A stretch of 64,000 nucleotides of DNA from Paradevosia shaoguanensis (GTDB lineage Bacteria > Pseudomonadota > Alphaproteobacteria > Rhizobiales > Devosiaceae). Under the pieces are notes generated by a model. It saw nothing but the letters and a program-made list of their open reading frames with translations. It made no database searches and was not told the DNA's origin. Location of the stretch: positions 1,612,001 to 1,676,000 of the forward strand of contig NZ_CP068983.1 in the NCBI RefSeq assembly GCF_016801025.1, given 5' to 3'. Shown here in pieces: positions 45,597 through 55,591 of the stretch (position 1 is its first letter; each line of letters opens with the position of its first letter). The position numbers and the translations under genes are program-made.

Positions 45597-46542
45597 CGGA
45601 GGCTCTCCCCAGCAAGGTTGTGGCGGTATTTGAGACGCGTTTCGCCATTTGCATTTGCGGCAGTTGAGAGAGCCTGAGCTGACTTATTTGATCGGCAATC
45701 AAACCGAGAATAATGAGCAGCATCCCCAAGACGAGCATGAGCAGGCCAGCGGCAGGAATGCCGCGCCCGACCCAGACTGCGAGCGCGGCACTGTAAAGCG
45801 CACCCAAACCAATCAACGCGATTCCGGAAGGCAGAAATACCCGCATCGGGGCAAATAGCAGTACCGAGCGCAACAGCAGAAACATTGCTTCGAACCCGTC
45901 GCGCAAGCGAACTGTCGACTCCCCGATGCGCTCATTGACCGAAATTGGTTCGAACAATATCGGATAGCGACGCTCTATCATCGTCAGCGTCGTGACGAGG
46001 CTGGCGCTAAACCGATCGGGAATAAGGGGGAGGTAACGAAGGATCACCTCGCGCCGAAAAACCCTCAGACCACAGTTCAGGTCGGAGCCGGCATTGATCT
46101 TGAGCCCCTTGCCCACGAGGCGTATCAACCATTTGCCGGCGCCCCGCACGAACGACGCTGACCCTCGCCTCTGCCCGATTACGGCCACGAGCTCCTTGCT
46201 ACGCACCAACTCGGCCATCCGCATAAGGTCTTCGACCCTATGTTCGTTATCCGCATCAAACCAAGCCACATAATCGCGGCTGGCGTGCGCCATGCCTGTC
46301 TTCAGCGCTGCACCCTGTCCCTGATTAAAGGTGTGACGTACTACGATGACGTCATAGCCAATCGCTATCTTCGAGGTGTCGTCAGTAGAACAGTCATCAA
46401 CGACGATGATTTCAGCACCCGGGAGCTCGGAAAGCAGCCCCTCAAGTGTAACACCCAGCCCAGCCTGCTCGTTGAACGCTGGCACTACTACGCTAAGGCT
46501 GGCCCACCGCCCGTCTTGCTGCATCGAAGTAACATTCTCCAC
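45586..46542 (-). CDS. Family 2 glycosyltransferase, DPM1-like with C-terminal membrane segments
   Basis: A 318-aa enzyme with a GT-A domain (VVPAFNEQAG, VVDDCSTDDT, and the WFDADNEH acidic site near residue 95) and two C-terminal membrane segments (about 238-290). The layout resembles polyprenyl-phosphate sugar synthases that supply lipid-linked sugars for GT-C enzymes, such as the two membrane proteins at 39553-42739. The start is GTG 46542 or ATG 46524; neither ribosome binding site decides. It shares a transcript with the methyltransferase gene downstream. Confidence 0.85.
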   Translation of the reverse strand: MENVTSMQQDGRWASLSVVVPAFNEQAGLGVTLEGLLSELPGAEIIVVDDCSTDDTSKIAIGYDVIVVRHTFNQGQGAALKTGMAHASRDYVAWFDADNEHRVEDLMRMAELVRSKELVAVIGQRRGSASFVRGAGKWLIRLVGKGLKINAGSDLNCGLRVFRREVILRYLPLIPDRFSASLVTTLTMIERRYPILFEPISVNERIGESTVRLRDGFEAMFLLLRSVLLFAPMRVFLPSGIALIGLGALYSAALAVWVGRGIPAAGLLMLVLGMLLIILGLIADQISQLRLSQLPQMQMAKRVSNTATTLLGRASDAE

Positions 46543-46815
46543 CAGACCCTGCCGCCGCCATAGAAGAACGCGGCCCTATGCCTCATAGCGCCAGCAGAGC
46601 CGATTGCAAAACCGTTTCGTCAGTTAGGCACATCGATCGGCGGACGAAACGGGCTACAAAATTGTCTGCTCGGTTTGACCGGCTATTGCTACCGAAACGT
46701 CTGCCACACTATTCAAAGATGTTGCCGTGAGCCGCAACACCTGGAGCGAGGCTGCTAGGCAACGGCAGTCCTCACTGCTCCAATGCAACCTCGATTCGTT
46801 TGAAAGGTCCCCGGC
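46543..46815. other. Divergent intergenic region
   Basis: These 273 bases separate the minus-strand glycosyltransferase from the plus-strand amidotransferase and should contain both promoters. I see no open frame with protein-like content and no clear hairpin or hexamer pair. Confidence 0.4.
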
Positions 46816-48687
46816 ATGTGCGGGATAAGCGGACTGGTTTCCTGGCAAAGTATGCCCGACACCACGATTGTCAGAAAAATGACGGACGTGCTGGCGCATC
46901 GCGGCCCGGACGGTTCAGGCATCCACACGCTAGGCCAGGCAACATTCGGCCATCGCCGACTTGCCATCCGCGATCTGAGCGATGCCGGCCACCAGCCTAT
47001 GCTCGACCCTACTGACAGCGTCATGGTGACCTTCAACGGCGAGATCTATAATGACGCGTCGCTCCGAGCCGAGATCGAAGCTCAGTCCGACTACCGTTTT
47101 CGTACCCGATGCGACACGGAAGTACTGCCTATCGGTTGGAAACTTTGGGGTCCGGATCTCTTCGACCGCCTGGAAGGCATGTTCGCAATAGCCATATGGG
47201 ACCGCGCAAACGATCAGCTGGTATTGGCGCGTGACCCGGTTGGCATCAAGCCTCTCTACTATGCTCTCGCGGGCGATACCGTGCTTTTCAGCAGCGAGCT
47301 CAAGGGGATACTCGCGTCGGAACGAATTTCGTCCGCGATCGATCCCTCCTCCTTTCATACCTATCTCGCCGCCGGGTACTGCGATGTAGGCAAAAGCCTG
47401 GTTGCCAACGTGAACCAGGTAACGCCTGGGTCCTACAGCATATTTACGCCCACCGCAGTCACGAGCAGTGTTTACTGGCAGCCACGACGTACAGGCACGA
47501 TCACCGATCAGACCGAGGCAAGGAACGAACTTCACGAACGCCTCGGCGCGGCATGCACCAATCTGCTGATTTCTGATGTACCCGTGGGGCTGATGCTGAG
47601 TAGCGGCATCGACAGCGGCATCCTCTCTACTCTGCTTGCCGGGCAGAAAGTCCCCGCCTTTACGGCACGCTTCGCATCCTCCTCCTTTGACGAAGGCACA
47701 GGAGCTCAGGACCTCGCTCGACTCGGGGGACACGACTGGCACGCCATCTTTGTGGACGAACAAGCCGACATCATCGAGGATTTCAAGGCCGTCGCCCTCG
47801 CAGTCGACGGAGAACTAGCGGACTCGAGTGCCCTGGCGCATTTCATGATCTGCCGAGCACTCCGCAAACAGGTAACCGTCGCTTTAGCGGGTGACGGTGC
47901 CGACGAGTTTTTTGGTGGCTATGACACTTATCTAGCCACAACTCTCGCCGAGCGACTTGGCGGCCCCCTCACTCGACTACCCGCGAGCATCATTGGCACC
48001 TTGGCGAGCAGGGCGGGTGCCGGACATGAGGGCAGAACTGGTCCGCTGCAATTCCTATCTCGTTTTGCCGCCGGCCTATCCGCTCCCGAGGCGGGTTATC
48101 ATGCCGAATGGCGACGGCTTACCCCAAGGCAAATGCTTTCCGATCTCTATGGCCCCGCACTCGCGCCGATGCTTGCATATGATCCCTTGGCCGAGTATCG
48201 CAACGCCTACAAAACTGCCTCCGGTGGACCGCTGGATAAGGCGCTGCTCGCTGATCAGACTTATTATCTGCCTGCTGACATGCTTACCAAAGTCGATCGC
48301 GTCAGTATGGCACATGGCCTGGAGATACGCGTCCCCTTCCTAGAGAGGCCCGTCATGGAACTGGCCGGCCATATCGCCCCCAAACTGCTGGTCGCGAAGG
48401 AAAAAAAGGCCGTGTTGAGGAATTTGGCGCGAGCACTGAACATCCCCTCCGAACTGGTGACGCAGAAGAAGTTGGGGTTCAATGTACCCGTAGCGCAACT
48501 GCTCAGAACTCGCCTCAGGTCGCTCGCGACAGGCTATTTTGAGACGAATGCTGATATTTTCTATCCCCTGCTGAAGCCTGACTCGGTGAGGGCGGCGTGG
48601 CGGTCGCATGACGCGAGAAAATTCGATCATGGTTACCTTTTGTGGGCGCTGCTCGTTCATGGCGTCTGGCGAGAGGCGACTTCGTAG
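46816..48687 (+). CDS. AsnB-like glutamine amidotransferase (first copy)
   Basis: A 623-aa asparagine-synthetase-type enzyme. N-terminal glutaminase with nucleophile Cys2 (MCGISG), then the synthetase domain with the PP-loop SSGIDS (262-267) in place of the usual SGGIDS. In polysaccharide clusters such enzymes amidate uronic-acid sugars instead of aspartate (WbpS is the known example), which fits the UDP-sugar dehydrogenase at 56769. The start is fixed by the required Cys at position 2. It is followed by the PglC-type transferase after 37 bases. Confidence 0.88.
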   Translation: MCGISGLVSWQSMPDTTIVRKMTDVLAHRGPDGSGIHTLGQATFGHRRLAIRDLSDAGHQPMLDPTDSVMVTFNGEIYNDASLRAEIEAQSDYRFRTRCDTEVLPIGWKLWGPDLFDRLEGMFAIAIWDRANDQLVLARDPVGIKPLYYALAGDTVLFSSELKGILASERISSAIDPSSFHTYLAAGYCDVGKSLVANVNQVTPGSYSIFTPTAVTSSVYWQPRRTGTITDQTEARNELHERLGAACTNLLISDVPVGLMLSSGIDSGILSTLLAGQKVPAFTARFASSSFDEGTGAQDLARLGGHDWHAIFVDEQADIIEDFKAVALAVDGELADSSALAHFMICRALRKQVTVALAGDGADEFFGGYDTYLATTLAERLGGPLTRLPASIIGTLASRAGAGHEGRTGPLQFLSRFAAGLSAPEAGYHAEWRRLTPRQMLSDLYGPALAPMLAYDPLAEYRNAYKTASGGPLDKALLADQTYYLPADMLTKVDRVSMAHGLEIRVPFLERPVMELAGHIAPKLLVAKEKKAVLRNLARALNIPSELVTQKKLGFNVPVAQLLRTRLRSLATGYFETNADIFYPLLKPDSVRAAWRSHDARKFDHGYLLWALLVHGVWREATS

Positions 48688-48724
48688 CCTTGACATCTTG
48701 CCGTCAGACGAGGGAGGGACAGCA

Positions 48725-49312
48725 ATGATTAAACGCCTGTTCGACGCCACGACAGCCAGTCTTGCCCTACTCGTTCTGTCGCCGCTGCTGCTTCTCACCG
48801 CCGCATTGGTAGCTGTCAAACTTGGTCGACCGGTCCTTTTCAGACAGGAACGCCCGGGGTTGCATGGCCAACCTTTCACCATGCTCAAGTTTCGATCAAT
48901 GACCGATCAGCGCGATGCGAAAGGTGAGTTGCTGGACGATTCCTTGCGCCTAACCAAGTTCGGCAAGCTGTTGCGCTCGACCAGCCTCGATGAACTGCCA
49001 GGGCTCTGGAACGTCGTCATCGGAAACATGAGCCTGGTTGGACCGAGACCGCTTCTGATGGAGTACCTGCCGCTCTATTCCTCCGAGCAGGCCCGCAGAC
49101 ATGACGTCAGACCCGGCCTTACCGGCTGGGCACAGATCAAAGGCCGCAACGCCTTGTCCTGGGAGGAAAAGTTCGCGCTCGATACCTGGTATGTCGACAA
49201 CGCGACGTTTTGGCTCGACTGCAAGATCATCCTGATGACCGTTGCGAAGGTGGTTCGTCGTGAGGGCATCACCATGGAGGGCTCGGCGACGGCCGAGAAG
49301 TTCAGGGGTTAG
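48725..49312 (+). CDS. PglC-type phosphoglycosyl transferase (initiating enzyme)
   Basis: A 195-aa monotopic sugar-phosphate transferase. An N-terminal re-entrant hydrophobic helix (about 5-30) precedes the catalytic core with FRQERPGLHG, KFRSM, the DE pair in SLDELPG, and GPRPLL. The small size is that of PglC, which moves phospho-diNAc-bacillosamine from UDP to undecaprenyl phosphate and starts the repeat unit. ATG 48725 is preferred over an in-frame start at 48608 because GGAGGG lies eight bases upstream and the fold begins there. Confidence 0.92.
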   Translation: MIKRLFDATTASLALLVLSPLLLLTAALVAVKLGRPVLFRQERPGLHGQPFTMLKFRSMTDQRDAKGELLDDSLRLTKFGKLLRSTSLDELPGLWNVVIGNMSLVGPRPLLMEYLPLYSSEQARRHDVRPGLTGWAQIKGRNALSWEEKFALDTWYVDNATFWLDCKIILMTVAKVVRREGITMEGSATAEKFRG

Positions 49313-49446
49313 CCCCACTCGCATGGCTTTCGTCGACGCGAGCGTCTTGGCGCGCCAGGCAAGCGCATGCTAGCTGTCTCTCCCGCAACATTCCTCGTTG
49401 TCGTACCGCGGGCGTTTGCCTCCCGCGAAGCAGAAGAGTAACCGCG

Positions 49447-50622
49447 ATGCTGAATACCCGCTTCTCGCCATGGCCTTCCTATGATGCGGAAGAAATCGCG
49501 GCGGTAAGTGCCGTGCTCGCATCCAACAAGGTCAATTATTGGACGGGTGACATCTGCCGACAGTTTGAGAAGAAGTTCGCAAGCTGGGTCGGTTCGGACT
49601 ATGCGGTTTCGCTGATGAACGGCACGGTGGCCCTGGATATCGCGCTTATCGCCATGGGGGTTGGCGCCGGCGATGAAGTGGTCGTAGCCCCCAGGACGTT
49701 CCTCGCATCGGCCTCCACGGTTGTGAATCAGAGGGCGATTCCGGTTTTTGCTGATGTAGATCGCGACTCGCAGAACATCTCCGCAGAAACCATTGCGCGG
49801 GTGCTGTCTCCCAAGACCAAGGCAATCATATGCGTCCATCTGGCAGGCATGCCATGCGATATGGATCCGATCATGGACCTCGCTCGCGAGCATGGCTTGA
49901 AGGTGATCGAAGATTGCGCCCAGGCGCACGGGGCGACTTACAAGGGGCGCAGCGTCGGCTCGATCGGAGACATCGGCGCCTGGTCCTTCTGCCAGGACAA
50001 GATCATGACCACCGGCGGCGAGGGTGGCATGGTGACGACCAACGACCGCGCGCTTTGGTCAGCCATGTGGTCCTACAAAGATCACGGCAAGAGCTGGGAA
50101 GCCGTCTATGAACGCGCCCATCCGCCCGGCTATCGTTGGCTGCACGATACATTCGGCACCAATTGGCGCATGCTCGAGATGCAAGCGGCCATCGGTGTCC
50201 TGCAGCTTGAGAAGATGAACGCCTGGAGCGACGCTCGAGCGCGCAATGCCGCAGCTTTGTCTGCTGTCTGCCAGAAATACCCAGCGCTGCGGGTTCCGAG
50301 TGTTCCGAACGACGTCAGGCACGCCAACTATCGCTTCTACGCGTTTGTGGAACCAGCTAGCTTGACCGCCGGGTGGAGCCGAGATCGTATCGTAGCGGAA
50401 ATCACCGCTCGCGGTGTTCCCTGCTTCCAGGGCTCGGCCTCTGAGGTCTACCTGGAGAAAGCGTTTGACGGCACGGGTTGGCGGCCGAAGGATCGGCTTC
50501 CAATCGCTAGGGAGTTGGGTGAGACCAGCCTGGCATTCCTGGTGCACCCCACGCTTACCGCAGACGAAATCGCAGAAACTTGCGCCGCGATTGAAGAGGT
50601 AATGAGTCTGGCGAGCGCCTGA
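49447..50622 (+). CDS. PglE-type DegT/DnrJ/EryC1 aminotransferase
   Basis: A 391-aa PLP-dependent sugar aminotransferase. The PLP lysine is K185 in FCQDKIMTTGGEGG, and EDCAQAHGA is the other family hallmark. It would convert the 4-keto sugar made by the dehydratase at 43027 to a 4-amino sugar, the second step of bacillosamine synthesis. It is convergent with the small transporter gene, with seven bases between stops. Confidence 0.9.
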   Translation: MLNTRFSPWPSYDAEEIAAVSAVLASNKVNYWTGDICRQFEKKFASWVGSDYAVSLMNGTVALDIALIAMGVGAGDEVVVAPRTFLASASTVVNQRAIPVFADVDRDSQNISAETIARVLSPKTKAIICVHLAGMPCDMDPIMDLAREHGLKVIEDCAQAHGATYKGRSVGSIGDIGAWSFCQDKIMTTGGEGGMVTTNDRALWSAMWSYKDHGKSWEAVYERAHPPGYRWLHDTFGTNWRMLEMQAAIGVLQLEKMNAWSDARARNAAALSAVCQKYPALRVPSVPNDVRHANYRFYAFVEPASLTAGWSRDRIVAEITARGVPCFQGSASEVYLEKAFDGTGWRPKDRLPIARELGETSLAFLVHPTLTADEIAETCAAIEEVMSLASA

Positions 50623-50629
50623 CTGTCGC

Positions 50630-50983
50630 TCACGACATCTGCACGAAGACCAGGCCCGTAAGAACAAGAGCGATGCCCACGAGAAAGGTGGGCGACAGCG
50701 ATTCACCGAAAATGAAGTGCGCAAGCATCGGTACCAACGCCGCGCCGAGCAATGAAAACGGGTAGGCGCGGCTCAGAGGCACCTGCGTCAATATCCAGAC
50801 CCACAACGCCGCCGTCGTCAAATACAGGAACATCGCCGCAACGAGCCAGGGAGAGAAAAGCGCCGCCCAAAGCGACTTTTTCAACTGCACCTGGATATCC
50901 GACGCAGCAAATTTGAACATGACCTGCCCCACGGCAAGCATGGCCGCGAAAGCGCAACAAACGACGACCTGGATAAGTGGCAA
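50630..50983 (-). CDS. Small EamA/SMR-like membrane protein
   Basis: A 117-aa protein of four hydrophobic segments, resembling ArnE/ArnF and other small EamA-type proteins (motifs RAYPFSLLGAALVPMLAHFIFGE and GIALVLTGL). In glycan clusters such proteins are proposed to flip lipid-linked monosaccharides. It is the last gene of a five-gene minus-strand operon beginning with the epimerase. The function is inferred from fold and position. Confidence 0.75.
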   Translation of the reverse strand: MPLIQVVVCCAFAAMLAVGQVMFKFAASDIQVQLKKSLWAALFSPWLVAAMFLYLTTAALWVWILTQVPLSRAYPFSLLGAALVPMLAHFIFGESLSPTFLVGIALVLTGLVFVQMS

Positions 50984-51014
50984 TTCGCTCTATTCCGCTG
51001 ATTGAACCTTAGCC

Positions 51015-52445
51015 TCAACGCTCCGTTTCGGCGCCGAGATTTCGGAAGGTCATGTAAAGGCGAAGCAGGAGCGCCAAGCCGACCAAACCAGAAGCAACTG
51101 CTAGCACGATACCTAGCCAGATGACACTGGACAGAGGCAAAGTATCATGCGCGACAGTCATGATCGAAAAACCCACTACCGCTATGGCGATGTTGCGAAG
51201 AGCCTTGGGAATGTCCTGAGTGGCGTTGGCGAGCACGAGAGACAACAGGGCCGTCAGCATAAACTGACCGAGAAGCCATCCCCAGCCGATGAACCTGGTA
51301 TCTCCGGAACCGGGAAATAGCCAAAAGAATGCGGCCACCACGATACAACTCGATGCGACGGCGATGAGCGCCAGCCTGCCCTGCCCGAGAGCCTGGATCG
51401 CCTCGATCTGGAAGCGGCTATAGCCCAAAAGGCTCACAGCAGCGATCACGGCAAAGGCAAACGGCATTTGCGCCGAGAACAGGCCAACACCCAGGCTCGA
51501 CATTCCAGCCAGCACGACACAAACGACCAGATAATAGGTCAGGTGGAAGACGAGGAGGGCGTTGCTGAGGGGTTCGACTCGCCTGCGCGTTTCAGCCCGA
51601 TCCATCTGGCCGCGCTTGGGTAGAAGATAGGTAAACAGCACGGTCGGATAGATCGTCGCCACAAACCAGATCGCCGCCGTTAGGTCATAGAGAAAGCGAT
51701 AGCTACCCAGCACCTCCCGGTCGAACGTACGGGCTATGTAGATGGAGGGTATCTCCTGGATGGCGAGCAAGGCCAATGCTGTCGCCATGAACGAGGCCAG
51801 CATCGCAAATGCGCCCACTGGCGGTCGTTCGGCGGGGCCATCCGAGCGTGGCAAGCGAAGGCGAAGCCACGCATATGAAAACACGCCAAAGATCAGGCCC
51901 CTCAGGACTATCGCGACGATCGCCATTTCGATCGACCCGGTAATCAGCAGCACCGTCCAAGCCAGGCAATGACGCAAAATAGTGCCGAGCAGTCGCAACC
52001 CGTAGACCGCGTTGAAGCGTCGCTCCCGCGCAAGATGGTAGCTCAGACTGTTGGCCGGATAGGCAAGAACATGCTCGACGACGACAATGAGAGCAATCTG
52101 TGTACCGCCCATTCGTACAAGCACATCGGGCGGGAAGATAATGTTACCGACAGCGATCAGTGCGATCGAACCCGCAAGAATCGGTATGAGAGCCAGCTTG
52201 AGGAAGCTTCGGGCCAGGGCCCGCGACTCGACCTCGTCATGTTGAGCCCGTGCTCTCTCGGTAATCGCCAGGGCCGTCTTGAGTAGAGATATCTCGAGGA
52301 TAAGAAATACGGACATCAGAGCGACATAAATGCCGTATGTGCCGTACCCCGAAGGACCCGCAAGCGCCGAGTATACAAAGATTGCGCCGACGTTGGTTAG
52401 AAACGAGAGAGCGTTGATGCCGTAAATGCCGACGAATCTTAGCAT
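51015..52445 (-). CDS. Wzx-like polysaccharide flippase
   Basis: A 476-aa protein with about 12-14 membrane segments, the MATE/Wzx layout of repeat-unit flippases. The N-terminus (LRFVGIYGINALSFLTNVGAIFVYS) and loop charges fit the polysaccharide biosynthesis family. It would move the lipid-linked repeat across the inner membrane. It lies 17 bases after the second AsnB-like gene on the same strand. Confidence 0.85.
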   Translation of the reverse strand: MLRFVGIYGINALSFLTNVGAIFVYSALAGPSGYGTYGIYVALMSVFLILEISLLKTALAITERARAQHDEVESRALARSFLKLALIPILAGSIALIAVGNIIFPPDVLVRMGGTQIALIVVVEHVLAYPANSLSYHLARERRFNAVYGLRLLGTILRHCLAWTVLLITGSIEMAIVAIVLRGLIFGVFSYAWLRLRLPRSDGPAERPPVGAFAMLASFMATALALLAIQEIPSIYIARTFDREVLGSYRFLYDLTAAIWFVATIYPTVLFTYLLPKRGQMDRAETRRRVEPLSNALLVFHLTYYLVVCVVLAGMSSLGVGLFSAQMPFAFAVIAAVSLLGYSRFQIEAIQALGQGRLALIAVASSCIVVAAFFWLFPGSGDTRFIGWGWLLGQFMLTALLSLVLANATQDIPKALRNIAIAVVGFSIMTVAHDTLPLSSVIWLGIVLAVASGLVGLALLLRLYMTFRNLGAETER

Positions 52446-52462
52446 CTGCTCAACTAGACCAA

Positions 52463-54427
52463 TTAACGAGGATCAGGCCCGGCGGCATTGGCGCCCCGGT
52501 ATTTTTCCTGCCAAGCCTGCAGCATCAGCACGTTCCAAAGGAAATGATGCAAGTGTCCCTTGCCGGCATAGAATTCGTCGCGCGCTCGGGCGACGATGTC
52601 GTTGTACTTCGGGTTCGCTTGCCTGAATCGCGCTAGACCAACCTCCGCCCAATCGCGCAACTGACCTCTCAACCAGCTTTCGATCGGCACGCCGAAGCCG
52701 GCCTTGGGGCGCTCAAACAATTCCGTCGGCACGTATCGGGACAACATGCGTCTCAAGACGGCCTTGGTGCTATTGCCTTTTATCTTTTCGGTCATCGGGA
52801 GGGCCCAGGCCAGACCAAAGAGGTGATGATCCAAATAGGGCACTCGCGTCTCAAGCGCGACGGACATGGCTGCACGATCGACCTTTGCGAGAATGTCACC
52901 GGGCAGATATGTGAGCGTATCCAGCAGCATCATGGTCTCAGAGAGGCTATTCGCACTTGCAGAAACGTCGCGATACTCATGGATCAGCAAGTTCCGCAAA
53001 GCGTCCGACGTCACCAAGCCTTCATCCCGGCGAACAAGGCCGAGATATAGATCGAGATCACTTTCCGCGCGCAAAGCAGAGCTGATCTTGTTCAGCTTCT
53101 CGCTAGCCAGCCTTGTCTGGCCTGAACCCACCATCCGACGAGCCACGTTGATCGCGCCAGCCATGCGCGGTTGTGCCGCGAACGTCAGGACGCCAGCCGC
53201 CGGCCCGCGCAGTGACGCCGGAATCATCGATCTGATCTTGGTGTATCGCATAGCCAACCGGTGTCGATTGTAGCCTGCAAAGACCTCGTCTCCTCCATCG
53301 CCAGAGAGGCAAACCGTGACGGATCGGCGTGCAACGGCCGACACAAGGCGAGTAGGCAGTTGCGAGGAATCAGCGAATGGCTCGTCATATATTTCTGGCA
53401 GCTTCTCGACCAATGACAGCGCATCAGCCCAGTCCAGCATCACCTCGGTATGATCAGTCCCCAGATGTCTGGCGATTGCGCGAGCGTGATGCGCCTCGTT
53501 ATAGGCCTCATCCTTGAAGCCGATCGTGAACGTTTTGACCGGTCGCGCTGATTGGGCCTGCATCAATGCGACCACCAGCGATGAATCGATGCCCCCCGAA
53601 AGAAACGCGCCCAGTGGGACATCGGCCACCATCTGGTTGCCTACCGCGGTGTGCAGCCGTTGCTCGATCTGCTGGACGACATCCTCTGTGCCCAATTGAT
53701 CCGATTGCACTCTCAACCGAGACTCAGCGATGGCCTGCGCAGCAGTCCAGTAGGCGACGGGCTCCGCCCTTTGCTGGCCGGGCAACAGACGAACCATCGT
53801 GCCGGGCGGCAGTTTCCAGACATTTCGGTATGGCGTCAGCGGCTCCGGTATGTAGCTCAGCGCCAGAAACATCTCGATCGCTTGTTCGTCCTCGCGGCCG
53901 ACGAAACCAGGGTAGGCAAGGATAGCGCCGAGCTGCGACGCAAAAACAATGCCTTCGTCCGTTTCCCCCACGTAAAGCGGCTTCTCGCCAAACCGATCAC
54001 GGGCGAGCGTCAACGCGTGCTCCTTGCGGTCCCAAAGCGCCAAAGCAAACATTCCCTCTGCCTGCTTAAGCGCTTCCTCTATGCCCCACGCCTCGCAAGC
54101 AACTAGGAGCACTTCGGTGTCTGACGTTCCTCTCCAGGCTGGAGAAACAGTCTCATCCAACCGGCGGCGAAGATCTGGATAATTGTAGATTTCGCCATTC
54201 ATGACGATCACAAAGCGCCCCGACGCAGACACCATCGGTTGGGCGCCACCAGGCGACAAATCCACGATAGCCAGGCGGGTATGGCCAAATTCGAGCGTCG
54301 CATCCCGATCCCGGTACAGCCCGCTACTATCCGGTCCCCGGTGGCGAATTCGATCGGTTATCGCTTCGAGCGCACCTTGAGGTGCATGCTTGCCCGGAGC
54401 CGTGAGTATGCCGGCGATGCCACACAT
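52463..54427 (-). CDS. AsnB-like glutamine amidotransferase (second copy)
   Basis: A 654-aa asparagine-synthetase-type enzyme with Cys2 (MCGIAG), the glutaminase motif MNGEIYNY near residue 77, and a canonical PP-loop SGGIDS (277-282). It is distinct from the copy at 46816 (different length and PP-loop), so this is not a recent duplication. It sits in an operon with the epimerase, a GT4 transferase and the flippase, suggesting amidation of a sugar acid in the repeat unit. Confidence 0.9.
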   Translation of the reverse strand: MCGIAGILTAPGKHAPQGALEAITDRIRHRGPDSSGLYRDRDATLEFGHTRLAIVDLSPGGAQPMVSASGRFVIVMNGEIYNYPDLRRRLDETVSPAWRGTSDTEVLLVACEAWGIEEALKQAEGMFALALWDRKEHALTLARDRFGEKPLYVGETDEGIVFASQLGAILAYPGFVGREDEQAIEMFLALSYIPEPLTPYRNVWKLPPGTMVRLLPGQQRAEPVAYWTAAQAIAESRLRVQSDQLGTEDVVQQIEQRLHTAVGNQMVADVPLGAFLSGGIDSSLVVALMQAQSARPVKTFTIGFKDEAYNEAHHARAIARHLGTDHTEVMLDWADALSLVEKLPEIYDEPFADSSQLPTRLVSAVARRSVTVCLSGDGGDEVFAGYNRHRLAMRYTKIRSMIPASLRGPAAGVLTFAAQPRMAGAINVARRMVGSGQTRLASEKLNKISSALRAESDLDLYLGLVRRDEGLVTSDALRNLLIHEYRDVSASANSLSETMMLLDTLTYLPGDILAKVDRAAMSVALETRVPYLDHHLFGLAWALPMTEKIKGNSTKAVLRRMLSRYVPTELFERPKAGFGVPIESWLRGQLRDWAEVGLARFRQANPKYNDIVARARDEFYAGKGHLHHFLWNVLMLQAWQEKYRGANAAGPDPR

Positions 54428-54448
54428 AAGAGAGGGCCTTTCGTTGAG

Positions 54449-55591
54449 CTACCGCGCGTGGCCGTCTTCGCGCCGAAGGTCACATGCATCCAGAACTGCG
54501 GCAGCAACGTCCTCGGCGCGATACTTCGCTACCGCGCGCGCTCTGCTGGCCTGTCCCATGAGGTGACGCAACGACGCGTCGCTGGCAAGGCGCTTCATTG
54601 CATCAGCGAGCGCTTGGACATTCTTGACCGGAACCAAGATGCCATTCACCCCGTCCTCGACGGTTTCTCTGCAGCCAGGAGCGTCGGTGGTAATGATTGG
54701 CCTGGCCATCGCCATTGCCTCCAGCACTGAGCGGGGCGTACCCTCTCGATAGGAAGGAAGCACGTAGATGCTGCAAGCCGCGATCGCCGGTCGCACATCA
54801 GCGAGCTCACCGTGGTAAGTAATCGCGCCGGCTTCGATGGCTTCATCGAGCATCGCAAAATTCAGAACCGCGGGATTCGGGTCGCGTGGGCCGACCAGAT
54901 GAAAGCCGGCATCGGGCAAAATCTCGTGCAGCAATCGGGACGCCTCGATGTACTCGGCGACCCCTTTATCGGCAACCAGTCGGGAGATCATCAGAAACTG
55001 TGGTGTCTCAGGCAAAGGGCTGGGCACGTAGTGGGCGGTATCAACTCCCGAGCCGTTAACGATCGCAACCCGCGCGTTCTCGCTCAGGATCCCGGCTTGC
55101 CTGAATGCGGCAAGATCATCTGGATTTTGGAACAGAACCACTTGAGCCCGACTCAATGCTATGCGGTAGAGAGTAGTGGCAACCTGGTAGACCAGTTTCC
55201 GCTTGATCGACGCCTCACCTCCAGTGAACGCGTATCCCAAGCCCGTAATCATAGCGTACCTGCGCCTTACCCCTGCGAAAAAGGCCGCCAAAGTCCCATA
55301 AATTACAGGTTTGATTGTGTAGGCAATCAGAACATCTGGTTTTGATCTCGCGAGCGCAGATCTGATCTGGTTGAAAACCCGCAGGTCCTTGAAGGGCGAC
55401 AGAGATGAGCGCGCCAGGTCCACGGGAACGAAGGCAATGTTGCGCTCTTTCAACCACGCGAGAGTTGCCTCGTCGGCGGGTGGCGCAATTGCCTCGACCT
55501 CATGGCCGGCAGCAAGCAGCGCATCGATAAGCGGACCCCGAAAGTTGACCAAGGAGCGCGCCAGCCCGGCAACTATGGTGACCCGAGCCAT
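54449..55591 (-). CDS. Family 4 glycosyltransferase (PglA-like)
   Basis: A 380-aa GT-B enzyme. The N-terminal GT4-like domain is followed by the C-terminal nucleotide-sugar domain with LPSYREGTPRSVLEAMAMARP and the EX7E region. The motif set resembles PglA, which adds the second sugar to lipid-linked bacillosamine. The start ATG overlaps the epimerase stop (TAATG); an upstream in-frame start lies inside the epimerase gene and is rejected. Confidence 0.88.
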   Translation of the reverse strand: MARVTIVAGLARSLVNFRGPLIDALLAAGHEVEAIAPPADEATLAWLKERNIAFVPVDLARSSLSPFKDLRVFNQIRSALARSKPDVLIAYTIKPVIYGTLAAFFAGVRRRYAMITGLGYAFTGGEASIKRKLVYQVATTLYRIALSRAQVVLFQNPDDLAAFRQAGILSENARVAIVNGSGVDTAHYVPSPLPETPQFLMISRLVADKGVAEYIEASRLLHEILPDAGFHLVGPRDPNPAVLNFAMLDEAIEAGAITYHGELADVRPAIAACSIYVLPSYREGTPRSVLEAMAMARPIITTDAPGCRETVEDGVNGILVPVKNVQALADAMKRLASDASLRHLMGQASRARAVAKYRAEDVAAAVLDACDLRREDGHAR

